Assembly: GCA_964496975.1 (NCBI GenBank)
Contig: CAZCBN010000038.1
Span: 1 to 27,349, forward strand
Length of the DNA stretch: 27,349 nucleotides
Origin: CAZCBN01 sp964496975
GTDB taxonomy: Bacteria; Planctomycetota; Phycisphaerae; Phycisphaerales; UBA1924
Direction of reading: 5' to 3'
Below are positions 16,367 through 23,434 of this stretch, in pieces. The notes under the pieces were generated by a model. It ran no database searches. It was given only the letters and a program-made list of their open reading frames with translations, and was not told the origin of the DNA. Made by a program: the position numbers and the translations under genes. Each line of letters starts with the position of its first letter. Position 1 is the stretch's first letter.

Positions 16367-17161
16367 ATGGCAGACGGCGGAGCGCACAACCCCGATCCAT
16401 CGCTGACGGCGATCATCCTCGCGGCGGGCAAGGGCACGCGGATGAAGTCCGATCTGCCCAAGGTCTGCCACGAGGTGGGCGGGCGGGCGATGGTGTGCGC
16501 GGTGGTGGACGCGGCGCTGGCGGCGGGGTGTGAGCGCGTCGTGGCGGTGGTGGGGTACAAGCAGGAGCTGGTGCGGGCGGCGCTGGAGCCGTACGGCCCG
16601 CGCGTGGTGTTCGCCGAGCAGGCGGAGCAACTGGGCACGGGGCACGCCGTGCGGTGCGCCGAGTCGGCGTACGGCGTGGGCACGCGTGACCGCGGCGGCG
16701 ACTGCTTTGTGCTGTGCGGGGATGGGCCGCTGATTCGGAAGGCGACGCTGGCGACGCTGCTGTCGCGGCACCGGGAGACGGGCGCGGCGGCCACGCTGGC
16801 CACGGCGGTGCTGGAGAACCCGCAGGGGTACGGGCGTGTGGTGCGTGGGCCGGGCGGGGGCTTCGCGAAGATCGTGGAGCAGAAGAACGCGACGGAGGCG
16901 GAGCTGCGCATCCGCGAGGTGAACCCGAGCTATTACTGCTTCCGGGCGGACGATCTGTTCCGCGCGCTGTCGCGGGTGACGCGGAACGCGTTGACGGGTG
17001 AGTACTACCTGACGGATGCGCCCGCGCTGCTGCTGGGCGAGGGGCGGCGTGTGGAGGTGGTGGACGCGGTGCCGCCGGAGGATGTGCTGAGCATCAACAC
17101 GCTGGAGGAGCTGGCGGAGGTTGATCGGCTGTATCGGGGGAGGGCGGCGGTGGGGGTGTGA
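16367..17161 (+). CDS. glmU: GlmU-type UDP-GlcNAc pyrophosphorylase, N-terminal domain only
   Basis: A 264-residue nucleotidyltransferase that should make UDP-GlcNAc from UTP and GlcNAc-1-phosphate in the cytoplasm, for peptidoglycan and lipid A. The signature LAAGKGTRMKSDLPK is at residues 18-32. AEQLGTGHA, CGDGPLI (usually GDxPL), GYGRVVR, IVEQKNATE and TGEYYLTD follow in the order seen in E. coli GlmU. Standard GlmU has about 450 residues with a left-handed beta-helix acetyltransferase domain; here the protein stops right after the Rossmann-like domain, and no hexapeptide repeats follow in any frame. Acetylation of GlcN-1-P must be done by another protein. It heads the glmU-prs-rplY-pth-rpsF-ssb-rplI run, 112 bases after tRNA-Gln. 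Confidence 0.85.
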   Translation: MADGGAHNPDPSLTAIILAAGKGTRMKSDLPKVCHEVGGRAMVCAVVDAALAAGCERVVAVVGYKQELVRAALEPYGPRVVFAEQAEQLGTGHAVRCAESAYGVGTRDRGGDCFVLCGDGPLIRKATLATLLSRHRETGAAATLATAVLENPQGYGRVVRGPGGGFAKIVEQKNATEAELRIREVNPSYYCFRADDLFRALSRVTRNALTGEYYLTDAPALLLGEGRRVEVVDAVPPEDVLSINTLEELAEVDRLYRGRAAVGV

Positions 17162-17267
17162 GCGGGGGCGGCTCGGCACGGGCAGCGAGCCGGTGGCATC
17201 AGGAAGGCATGGGCGTTCGGGGGATCGGGTGGGTGAGTGGGCGTTGGTGGTGTGAAAGGGGCTTGGC

Positions 17268-18257
17268 GTGACGATCGGCGGAGCGTTCGGCGAGCTGAAG
17301 ATCTTCGCGGGGCGGAACAGCGTTCCGCTGGCGCAGAAGGTCTGCGAGTCGATGGGCGAGTCGATGGGCCGGGCGCGGTCGACGCTCTTCCCGGACGGCG
17401 AGCTGCTGGTGGAGATCGAGGAGAACGTCCGCGGGCGTGACTGCTTCGTGATCCTGAGCACGTGCACGCCGGTGAACGAGAACCTGATGGAGCTGCTGAT
17501 CTTCACCGACTGCCTCCGCCGGGCGAGCGCGCGGCGGGTGACGCTGGTGATGCCGTACTACGGGTACGGGCGGCAGGACCGCAAGAGCAAGGGGCGCCAG
17601 CCGATCACGGCGAAGCTGGTGGCGAACCTCGTGACGGCGGCGCGTGCGGACCGGGTGCTGGCGATCGACCTGCACGCGGCGCAGATCCAGGGGTTCTTTG
17701 ATATTCCGGTGGACCACCTGCCGGCGTCGCCGGTGTTTTTGCGGTACTTCGAGTCGGTGCGGAGCGAGCTTGGGGACCTGTGCCTGGTGTCGCCCGACGT
17801 GGGGAACGTGAAGGTCGCGGAGGACGTGGCGCGGGAGCTGCGCGGGGAGCTCGCGATCATCAACAAGCGTCGCAAGAGCGGGACCGAGGTGGAGATGGAG
17901 AAGCACCTGATCGGCTCGGTCGAGGGCAAGACGGTGCTGATGTTCGACGACATGATCTCGACGGGCACGACGGTGGTGAAGGCGGCGGAGCTGGTGATGT
18001 CGTGCGGGGCGCGGGACGTGATCGTCGCGGCGACGCACGCGGTGCTGGCGGACCGGGCGGCGGAGAAGCTTGCGGCGGGGCCGATCTCGCGCGTGGTGGT
18101 GAGCGACACGATCCCGCTGGAAGAGTCGAAGAAGAAGCGGCTGGCGGACAAGCTGGTGGAGGTGAGCGTGGCGGGGCTGCTGGGGGAGGCGATCCGGGCG
18201 ATCCACGAGGACCGGTCGGTGAGCGAGCTGTTTGCTCGGGCGTCGATGAAGAGGTAG
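17268..18257 (+). CDS. prs: Ribose-phosphate pyrophosphokinase
   Basis: A 329-residue enzyme that makes PRPP from ribose-5-phosphate and ATP for nucleotide, His and Trp synthesis. Family landmarks: FPDGELLVEIEENVRG near residues 41-56, the ATP-binding MPYYGYGRQDRKSKGRQPI at about residues 95-113, the flexible-loop DLHAAQIQGFFDIPVDH with H136, and the PRPP loop FDDMISTGTT at residues 226-235 (commonly DDMIDTGGT). The length is close to the usual 315. The start is GTG with AAAGGGG upstream. It lies 106 bases after glmU and directly before an 8-bp repeat array; rplY follows. The glmU-prs-rplY-pth order is conserved in many bacteria. Confidence 0.95.
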   Translation: MTIGGAFGELKIFAGRNSVPLAQKVCESMGESMGRARSTLFPDGELLVEIEENVRGRDCFVILSTCTPVNENLMELLIFTDCLRRASARRVTLVMPYYGYGRQDRKSKGRQPITAKLVANLVTAARADRVLAIDLHAAQIQGFFDIPVDHLPASPVFLRYFESVRSELGDLCLVSPDVGNVKVAEDVARELRGELAIINKRRKSGTEVEMEKHLIGSVEGKTVLMFDDMISTGTTVVKAAELVMSCGARDVIVAATHAVLADRAAEKLAAGPISRVVVSDTIPLEESKKKRLADKLVEVSVAGLLGEAIRAIHEDRSVSELFARASMKR

Positions 18258-18313
18258 CGAGGCATCGAGGCATCGAGGCAGCTAGGCATCGAGGGATCGA
18301 GGCATCGAGGTGG
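18258..18313 (+). repeat. 8-bp tandem array directly after prs stop
   Basis: Seven consecutive 8-base units begin at the first base after the prs TAG: CGAGGCAT three times exactly (units 1, 2 and 6) and single- or double-base variants in units 3, 4, 5 and 7 (CGAGGCAG, CTAGGCAT, CGAGGGAT, CGAGGTGG). The phase is unbroken for 56 bases. It lies in the prs-rplY spacer, ending 85 bases before the rplY start. Confidence 0.9.
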
Positions 18314-18397
18314 AGCGGGTTCGAGGCACTTCGGTTGTTTGGGAACATGTGAAGGTGGGTCGGGGCCGGCGGCCCCGGTTTGCGGAGGAACACGGCG

Positions 18398-19075
18398 ATG
18401 CATGAACAGGCACCGATTCTGAAGGCGAAGAAGCGTGAGAAGCTGGGGAGCCGCTACAGCCGGCGCGTCCGCGAGCAGGGTGGCCTGCCGGCGGTGGTGT
18501 ACGGCCACAAGCAGGAGCCGCTGGCGGTGACGCTGGACGCGCGGGACGCGTTGAAGCACATCCACAAGGGGGAGAAGGTCTTCCGCCTGGAGTTCGAGGG
18601 CGGGAGCGTGGGCACCGACCACTCGGGCGAGACGGTGCTGCTGCGCGACCTGCAGTTCGACTATCTGGGCACAAACATCGTGCACTGCGACCTGGCGCGC
18701 GTCGACCTGACGGAGCGTGTGCGCGTGATGGTGGCGGTGCACCTGATCGGCGAGGCGCGGGGCCTGAAGACGTCGGGCGCGACGCTGATGCACCCGACGA
18801 GCCAGCTCGAGATCGAGTGCACGGTGATGAACATCCCCGAGTACATCGAGGTGACGGTGACGGACCTCGGGGTCGGCGGGTCCATCCGGGCCCGGGACGT
18901 GCAGCTGCCGCCGGACACGCGGCTGGTGAGCGACCCGGACGCCGAGGTGGCGCACGTGCTCGAGCCGACGGTGCAGACCGAGACGGCCGAGTCGGCGACG
19001 GTGGGCGGCACGACGGCGCCCGAGGTCATCGGCGAGAAGAAGAAGGAGGAGGGCGGGGCCGCCGCGAAGAAGTAA
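18398..19075 (+). CDS. rplY: 50S ribosomal protein bL25, long (Ctc) form
   Basis: A 225-residue protein of the bL25/TL5/Ctc type, which binds 5S rRNA. The N-terminal domain contains KREKLGSRYSRRVREQGGLP and VVYGHKQEPLAVTL (residues 13-50), typical of bL25. The second beta-domain follows (EYIEVTVTDLGVGGSIRARD near residues 148-167), as in general-stress Ctc proteins. The tail, EVIGEKKKEEGGAAAKK, is charged and disordered. The start is ATG 18398 because GGAGG lies 10 bases upstream; an in-frame TTG at 18380 lacks this. It sits between prs and pth, its conserved place. No truncation is seen. Confidence 0.93.
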   Translation: MHEQAPILKAKKREKLGSRYSRRVREQGGLPAVVYGHKQEPLAVTLDARDALKHIHKGEKVFRLEFEGGSVGTDHSGETVLLRDLQFDYLGTNIVHCDLARVDLTERVRVMVAVHLIGEARGLKTSGATLMHPTSQLEIECTVMNIPEYIEVTVTDLGVGGSIRARDVQLPPDTRLVSDPDAEVAHVLEPTVQTETAESATVGGTTAPEVIGEKKKEEGGAAAKK

Positions 19076-19131
19076 GGCCCGGCTCTCTGGGCGGCGACGG
19101 ATCCCGCTGGCATTGAAGGGCCCCCCGCGCG

Positions 19132-19839
19132 ATGAAGGTGATCGTTGGACTCGGCAACCCCGGTTTGCAGTACGAGCAGACACGGCACAACGCCGGGTTC
19201 ATGGTGGTGGACGTGCTCGCGGCACGTCACGCGCGGGGGGCGATCGCGAAGAGCCGGTTTTCCGCGGCGACGCTGGAGGCGAGCGTGCGCGGGGAGAAGT
19301 GCCTGCTGATGAAGCCGACCACGTTCATGAATCTGAGCGGTCGGAGCGTGGCGGAGGCGGCGCGGTTCTTCAAGGTTTCGCCCGAGGCGGACGTGATCGT
19401 GGTGGTGGACGACCTGGCGCTGCCGGTGGGCGGCGTGCGGGTGCGGGCCTCGGGGGGCAGCGGGGGGCACAACGGCCTGGCGGACATCGAGCAGAAGCTC
19501 GGGACGGCGGGCTACCCGCGGGTGCGGGTGGGCATCGGGGCCAAGCCGGCGCTGATGGTGCAGGCGGACTGGGTGCTGAGCCGCTTCACGGCGGAGGAGA
19601 AGGGGGAGCTGGACCGGTCGCTGCGCGAGGCGGCGGACGCGGTGGAGGCGATCATCGCCGAGGGGTTGGACGCGGCGATGAACCGGTTCAACAAGAAGGT
19701 GGGGGCCGAGGAGAAGCCCCGGACCCACCCGAAGGAGCAGCGCCCCCGCGACGGCGCGGGGAGAGCGGGCGACGGGACCGGGCGACCGGGAGACGGGGCA
19801 GGCCGATCGGAAGAAACGGCAGGGGAGGGCGGGGCCTGA
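19132..19839 (+). CDS. pth: Peptidyl-tRNA hydrolase with repetitive C-terminal tail
   Basis: A 235-residue enzyme that cleaves the ester of peptidyl-tRNA released from stalled ribosomes. VGLGNPGLQYEQTRHNAGF carries the catalytic H19. MKPTTFMNLSG (near residue 60), VVDDLALPVG with the partner aspartate (near residue 87) and GGSGGHNGL (near residue 108) complete the active site. The normal enzyme ends near residue 195; the remaining 40 or so residues are a low-complexity tail rich in repeats of the type D-G-x-G-R-x-G, encoded by quasi-repetitive GC-rich DNA at 19752-19805. ATG 19132 follows the rplY stop by 56 bases. It is in its conserved place before rpsF. Confidence 0.95.
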   Translation: MKVIVGLGNPGLQYEQTRHNAGFMVVDVLAARHARGAIAKSRFSAATLEASVRGEKCLLMKPTTFMNLSGRSVAEAARFFKVSPEADVIVVVDDLALPVGGVRVRASGGSGGHNGLADIEQKLGTAGYPRVRVGIGAKPALMVQADWVLSRFTAEEKGELDRSLREAADAVEAIIAEGLDAAMNRFNKKVGAEEKPRTHPKEQRPRDGAGRAGDGTGRPGDGAGRSEETAGEGGA

Positions 19840-19957
19840 GACGGGAAGGGCCGGGCGGGATGGGTTCTCGCCGGGCGGGGTTGAGGGAGTCCTTTGGAGC
19901 ACAACGGCGCTCGGCGTGCGCACCGCACGGCCCGACCGCCCAGACGGAGCGGCAACG

Positions 19958-20467
19958 ATGAGCAAGACGGGCACGGCGACCGAGACGCGTTTGTACGAGG
20001 CGATGTTCCTCCTGAACCAGGCGGTGGCGGCCGACCTGGGCGGGGCGGTGCAGCACATCAACGAGATCCTGGCCCGCGGCGAGGCCGAGGTCGTGGCGAT
20101 GCGCAAGTGGGACGAGCGCCGCCTGGCGTTCGAGATCGACAAGCAGAAGCGCGGGTGCTACATCCTGGCGTACTTCACCGCGCCGACGCACGGCGTGGCG
20201 CACATCGAGCGCGACTGCAACCTGTCGGAGAAGGTGATGCGGGTGCTGATCATCCGCGCCGACCACATGACGGTGGAAGAGGCGGCGGCCGCCGATGACC
20301 GCCGCGGGCTGGAGACCGAGGCCCGCCTGCGGGCAGAGCGTCCGGCGCGGGGCGACGAGCGCCGCGGCGGCGTGCGGCTGGGCGCGCCCGAGGAGGAGTC
20401 GGCGGGCGACCAAGCCGAGGAGCGGGCCGAGCCGGCGGAGATCGAGGACGTCGACGCGGACGAGTGA
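19958..20467 (+). CDS. rpsF: 30S ribosomal protein bS6 with acidic tail
   Basis: A 169-residue bS6, which joins bS18 on the 30S platform. The core (residues 1-100) has YEAMFLLN, MRKWDERRLAFEIDKQKRG and YILAYFTAP, then the basic HIERDCNLSEKVMRVLIIR. Beyond residue 110 the protein continues with a charged region and an acidic end (AEPAEIEDVDADE), longer than the usual 95-135 residues. ATG 19958 is chosen, with GGAG about 9 bases upstream; the frame is open to 19916 but without a ribosome site. It is followed by a palindromic repeat array and then ssb. Confidence 0.93.
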   Translation: MSKTGTATETRLYEAMFLLNQAVAADLGGAVQHINEILARGEAEVVAMRKWDERRLAFEIDKQKRGCYILAYFTAPTHGVAHIERDCNLSEKVMRVLIIRADHMTVEEAAAADDRRGLETEARLRAERPARGDERRGGVRLGAPEEESAGDQAEERAEPAEIEDVDADE

Positions 20468-20495
20468 AGCGGGGCTTGGCTGCTGGGTGCCTCAC

Positions 20496-20659
20496 GGCAC
20501 AGCCTGCAAGGCTGTGCCACCAAGAACGCTGGCACAGCCTGAAAGGCCGTGCCACCAACAGAGTTGGCACAGCCGGAAAGGCCGTGCCAGCAGGGGGGCC
20601 GTCGCAGCCTTGCAGGCTGGGCCAGCGGGGGGGGCGGCACGGCGTCGCGCGCCTGCGCC
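20496..20659 (+). repeat. 35-bp-period array of palindromes between rpsF and ssb
   Basis: Units begin at 20496, 20531, 20566, 20601 and (decayed) 20636, exactly 35 bases apart. Each good unit is a 23-base palindrome, GGCACAGCCT, three bases (GCA or GAA), AGGCYGTGCC, followed by a 12-base spacer (accaagaacgct, accaacagagtt, agcaggggggcc). The first three palindromes form near-perfect 10-bp stems; the fourth is partly decayed and the fifth strongly so. As RNA this would be a row of hairpins downstream of rpsF. The rest of 20468-20789 holds no gene. Confidence 0.88.
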
Positions 20660-20789
20660 ATCGGTGGGCGGGTGGCGGGTTGCGCCAGCTCGGCGGTAAT
20701 GGTGCGACGGGCGGGCGGTGCCGTGCGGGTACGCTGTTTGTGCGGTATGCTGGGGTCGGGTCGCCGCGGCGTCCCCGAGGAGTACACGC

Positions 20790-21302
20790 ATGGCGGGCAG
20801 CTTCAACAAGGTCATCCTGCTGGGCAATCTGACGCGCGATGTCGAGCTGCGGCACACGTCGGGCAACCAGCCGGTCGCGAACATCGGCCTGGCGGTGAAC
20901 CGCAAGTGGAAGACGCCGCAGGGCGAGCAGCGTGAAGAGGTGACCTTCATCGACTGCGAGGCCTGGGGCCGCACGGCGGAGGTGATGAGCCAGTACCTCG
21001 CGAAAGGCCGGCCGGTGTTTATCGAGGGGCGGCTGAAGCTCGACCAGTGGGAGGGCAAGGACGGCAGCAAGCAGAGCAAGCTGCGCGTGGTGGTGGAGAG
21101 CTTTCAGTTCGTCGACTCGGGGCAGGGTGGGGGCGGCGCTGGGGGCGGGGGCGGCGGCGGGGCCCGTGCGGGGTCTGGCCGTGGCGCGGCGGGTGGGGGC
21201 GAGGGCGGCGGATACGGCGGGGGTGGCGGCTACGGCGGCCGGTCGAGCCAGAGCTACGACGACGCCCCGCCGCAGATGGAGGCGGACGACATCCCGTTCT
21301 GA
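20790..21302 (+). CDS. ssb: Single-stranded DNA-binding protein
   Basis: A 170-residue SSB that coats ssDNA in replication and repair. The OB fold covers residues 1-112: FNKVILLGNLTRDVELRHT, VANIGLAVNRKW, VTFIDCEAWGRTAE, GRPVFIEGRLKLDQWEGKDG. A glycine-rich linker (residues 115-157) follows, then the acidic tip MEADDIPF that binds partner proteins. The start is ATG 20790, with GAGGAG 7 bases upstream. A TATGCT box at 20746-20751 might be a local -10. The gene is flanked on both sides by palindromic repeats of related sequence. Confidence 0.96.
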   Translation: MAGSFNKVILLGNLTRDVELRHTSGNQPVANIGLAVNRKWKTPQGEQREEVTFIDCEAWGRTAEVMSQYLAKGRPVFIEGRLKLDQWEGKDGSKQSKLRVVVESFQFVDSGQGGGGAGGGGGGGARAGSGRGAAGGGEGGGYGGGGGYGGRSSQSYDDAPPQMEADDIPF

Positions 21303-21646
21303 GTGGGGCGTGGGCACGGCGGGGTGATGGGACGTGCCGGGGAGGCTTGGCACGGCGTGTGAGGTTGTGCTACGGGGCTGTGCCATCGGGGCAGGGCACG
21401 GCCTGGAAGGCCGTGGCACCCGGCACCGGAAGACGGCACGGCCTGAAAGGCCGTGGCACCCGGAAGAGCTGCGACATCGTGCCGTCGGGGCGGTTCGGGA
21501 GTGAGGGCTGGGGTCGATTCGCGGGCGTGGGGCGGCTACCGTTCGGCCCTTCTCATACGCGCTGGGGCCCGGCACGCCATGCGGGGCTCCTCAACTCTGG
21601 GGGCGTCGGGTGTTCCGGCGGCCTCGGGGGACAGCGGAGGTGAACC
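21303..21646. other. ssb-rplI spacer without rpsR
   Basis: This 344-base gap is where many bacteria carry rpsR (bS18). All frames were read for the bS18 pattern (Cys-rich start, IDYKD, PRRxTG, KxQRxLxxAIKRAR) and it is absent. The gap contains two good palindromes at 21395-21455, a decayed relative near 21349-21371 and otherwise no recognisable gene; it ends in a strong GCGGAGGTG ribosome site for rplI. Confidence 0.7.
21395..21455 (+). repeat. Two palindromes, 40 bp apart, downstream of ssb
   Basis: CACGGCCT-GGA-AGGCCGTG at 21397-21415 and CACGGCCT-GAA-AGGCCGTG at 21437-21455 are perfect 8-bp stems with three-base loops, each preceded by GG and followed by GCACC. They belong to the same sequence family as the array at 20496-20659. 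A decayed relative starts at 21349. Confidence 0.85.
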
Positions 21647-22348
21647 ATGGCGAAGACCGTGAAGCTGCTGCTGACCGAAAACGTGGACAACCTCGGCATC
21701 GTCGGGGACGTGGTGAACGTGCGTCTGGGCTACGCCCGGAACTTCCTGCTGCCCCGCGCGCTGGCGACGGTGCCGAGCGAGGACATCATCCGCGACCTGG
21801 CCGCGAAGCGTGCCGACGCGGAGAAGCAGCTCGCCGAGCTGCGCAAGCACCGCGAGGCGCTGATCGCGCGGATCCACGGCCTTGAGCTGACGATGACGCG
21901 CTCGTGCAACGACCAGGGCCAGCTCTACGGCAGCGTGACGCAGCAGGACATCGCGTCGGCGCTGACGGAGCTCGGCTACGACGTGAAGCCCCGCGAGGTG
22001 CGGCTGGCGCAGACGATCAAGCGGATCGACACGTTCGACGTGCTGATCAAGTTCGACAGCGACCTCGAGGCGAGCGTGAAGCTGTGGGTGGTGGCGGACC
22101 GGCAGCTCGAGGCGGAGCGCGGCGAGGAGATGGAGTTCGACAACGAGGGCAACCTCATCGAGAAGGGCAAGGGCGGCCGCGGCAACCGGCGTGACCGCGG
22201 GGGCGACCGGGGCGACCGGGGCGACCGTGGTGGTGACCGGGGTGGTGACCGGGGCGGCGAGCAGGACGCCGGCGCGGGCCAGGCCGAGCAGGCCGAGGCG
22301 CCCCGCGGCGAGCGCAAGGGCAAGAGCAAGTCCGGCGCGAACGCCTGA
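21647..22348 (+). CDS. rplI: 50S ribosomal protein bL9 with RGGD-type tail
   Basis: A 233-residue bL9, which sits at the base of the L1 stalk. The N-domain carries KLLLTENVDNLGIVGDVVNV and RLGYARNFLLPRALA (residues 6-41). The long connecting helix is rich in Lys/Glu/Arg, and the C-domain (GQLYGSVTQQDIASAL to about residue 150) is intact. Ordinary bL9 ends there, but this one continues for about 75 residues with RDRGGDRGDRGDRGGDR-type repeats and a basic end. ATG 21647 has a near-perfect GGAGG ribosome site. The final codons and stop form the first unit of an 18-bp tandem array extending downstream. Confidence 0.93.
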   Translation: MAKTVKLLLTENVDNLGIVGDVVNVRLGYARNFLLPRALATVPSEDIIRDLAAKRADAEKQLAELRKHREALIARIHGLELTMTRSCNDQGQLYGSVTQQDIASALTELGYDVKPREVRLAQTIKRIDTFDVLIKFDSDLEASVKLWVVADRQLEAERGEEMEFDNEGNLIEKGKGGRGNRRDRGGDRGDRGDRGGDRGGDRGGEQDAGAGQAEQAEAPRGERKGKSKSGANA

Positions 22349-22442
22349 TCTCGCGCGAACGCCTGATGGGGTGCAAACCCCTGTTTGGACGCAAACCGCT
22401 GTTTGGACGCAACCCCCTGTTTGGACGCAAACCGCTGTTCGG
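22335..22442 (+). repeat. 18-bp tandem array running through the rplI stop codon
   Basis: Six units start at 22335, 22353, 22371, 22389, 22407 and 22425. Units 1 and 2 share 15 identical bases (GCGCGAACGCCTGAT), so the last rplI codons and TGA are duplicated outside the gene. Units 3-6 have the related form RYGCAAMCCSCTGTTYGG. A possible decayed seventh unit follows at 22443. Confidence 0.88.
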
Positions 22443-22587
22443 GCGCGACGGCGTCGGACGCCGCCGCGACCACGCCGGACGACACATGATTCTGCCGGGG
22501 CGGCGCGGGTTGATCGGCCCGCGGGCGCGGTGAGGGTCCGCGCCGTGCGGCCGAGGCCGACGCCGGGTCCCGATCGGAGCGCGGCGG

Positions 22588-23364
22588 ATGGCACATCCCC
22601 GGGCCGATGATCACGCCGTTTCCGCCGAGGCGGCCCGCGCGCCGGCGGCAGGGGCGCTGCCGCTCCCGCTCGCGCGTCGGGCGGTGTGCGAGGCGCTGGG
22701 GACGTTCTTTCTGGTCTTCGCCGGCACGGGCGCGATGATCGTGAACGACTGGTCGGGGGGCGTGGTCACGCACGCGGGCGTCGCGGTCACGTGGGGGCTC
22801 GTGGTGCTGGCGCTGATCGTGGCGCTGGGTGACCTCTCCGGGGCGCACATGAACCCGGCGGTGTCGATCGCGTTCGCGGCGGAAGGGGCGTTCCCGTGGC
22901 GGGCGGTGCCGGTGTACGCGGCGGCGCAGGTGTTCGGGGCCGTGGCGGCGTCGGCGCTGTGGCGCGTGGTGCTGCCGGCGGCGAGGACGTTCGGGGCGAC
23001 GGTGCCCGCGGGCGAGGCGTGGCGGTCGGCGCTGCTTGAGGCGGTGCTGACGTGGGCGCTGATGCTGGTGGTGCTGTCGGTCTCGCGCGGGCCCAAGGAG
23101 CGGGGGATTCTGGCGGGCATCGCCGTCGGGTCGGTGGTGGCGCTGGAGGCGATGTTCGCCGGGCCGATCTGCGGGGCGTCGATGAACCCGGCGCGGTCGA
23201 TCGGGCCGGCGGTTGTCGGCTCGCTCATTAGCGGCGGCGGCGGGAGCGGCGGGGGCGGGGCGGCCCTGGGCGCGCTGTGGGTGTACGTGCTTGGGCCGGT
23301 GGCGGGGGCGCTCGCCGCGGTGCCGACGTGGCGCGTGCTGTCGGCAAGGCCCGGCGGGGGATGA
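22588..23364 (+). CDS. aqpZ: Aquaporin (MIP family), water-channel type
   Basis: A 258-residue membrane channel with six hydrophobic segments and both NPA half-helices: GAHMNPAVS (NPA at 89-91) and GASMNPARSIGPA (NPA at 200-202). The second NPA is followed by R-S rather than the R-D of glycerol facilitators, favouring a water channel; this is a family rule, not proof. CEALGTFFLVFAGTGA (near residues 31-46) is the typical first helix. The N-terminal 25 residues are extra and hydrophilic. The start is ATG 22588 with GGAG upstream. It is a single gene after the rplI repeat array and converges with the minus-strand CvpA gene, 70 bases away. Confidence 0.85.
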   Translation: MAHPRADDHAVSAEAARAPAAGALPLPLARRAVCEALGTFFLVFAGTGAMIVNDWSGGVVTHAGVAVTWGLVVLALIVALGDLSGAHMNPAVSIAFAAEGAFPWRAVPVYAAAQVFGAVAASALWRVVLPAARTFGATVPAGEAWRSALLEAVLTWALMLVVLSVSRGPKERGILAGIAVGSVVALEAMFAGPICGASMNPARSIGPAVVGSLISGGGGSGGGGAALGALWVYVLGPVAGALAAVPTWRVLSARPGGG

Positions 23365-23373
23365 GAGCGGGGC

Positions 23374-23409
23374 GGCCCGAAGGGGCCCTGTGCGCCGCCG
23401 GCGGGTTTT
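23374..23409. terminator. Possible terminator between converging genes
   Basis: GGCCC-GAAG-GGGCC (23374-23387) is a perfect short hairpin with a tetraloop, and a second GC palindrome (23395-23404) is followed by GTTTT. It lies in the 70-base gap between the converging aquaporin and CvpA genes. The T-run is short. Confidence 0.3.
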
Positions 23410-23434
23410 GCGGACTGGCTTCAGCGAACGAGTT

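Noticed and set aside
15861..16400. Minus-strand frame containing RPGFEPGLDEPKS
   Set aside because: This is the antisense reading of tRNA-Gln, a common false ORF.
20496..20659. CRISPR array
   Set aside because: The period is 35, but the repeat is a palindrome that decays unit by unit, the variable part is only 12 bases and there is no cas gene.
22335..22442. Iterons of a replication origin
   Set aside because: There is no dnaA or rep gene, AT-rich region or DnaA box nearby, and the array overlaps the end of rplI.
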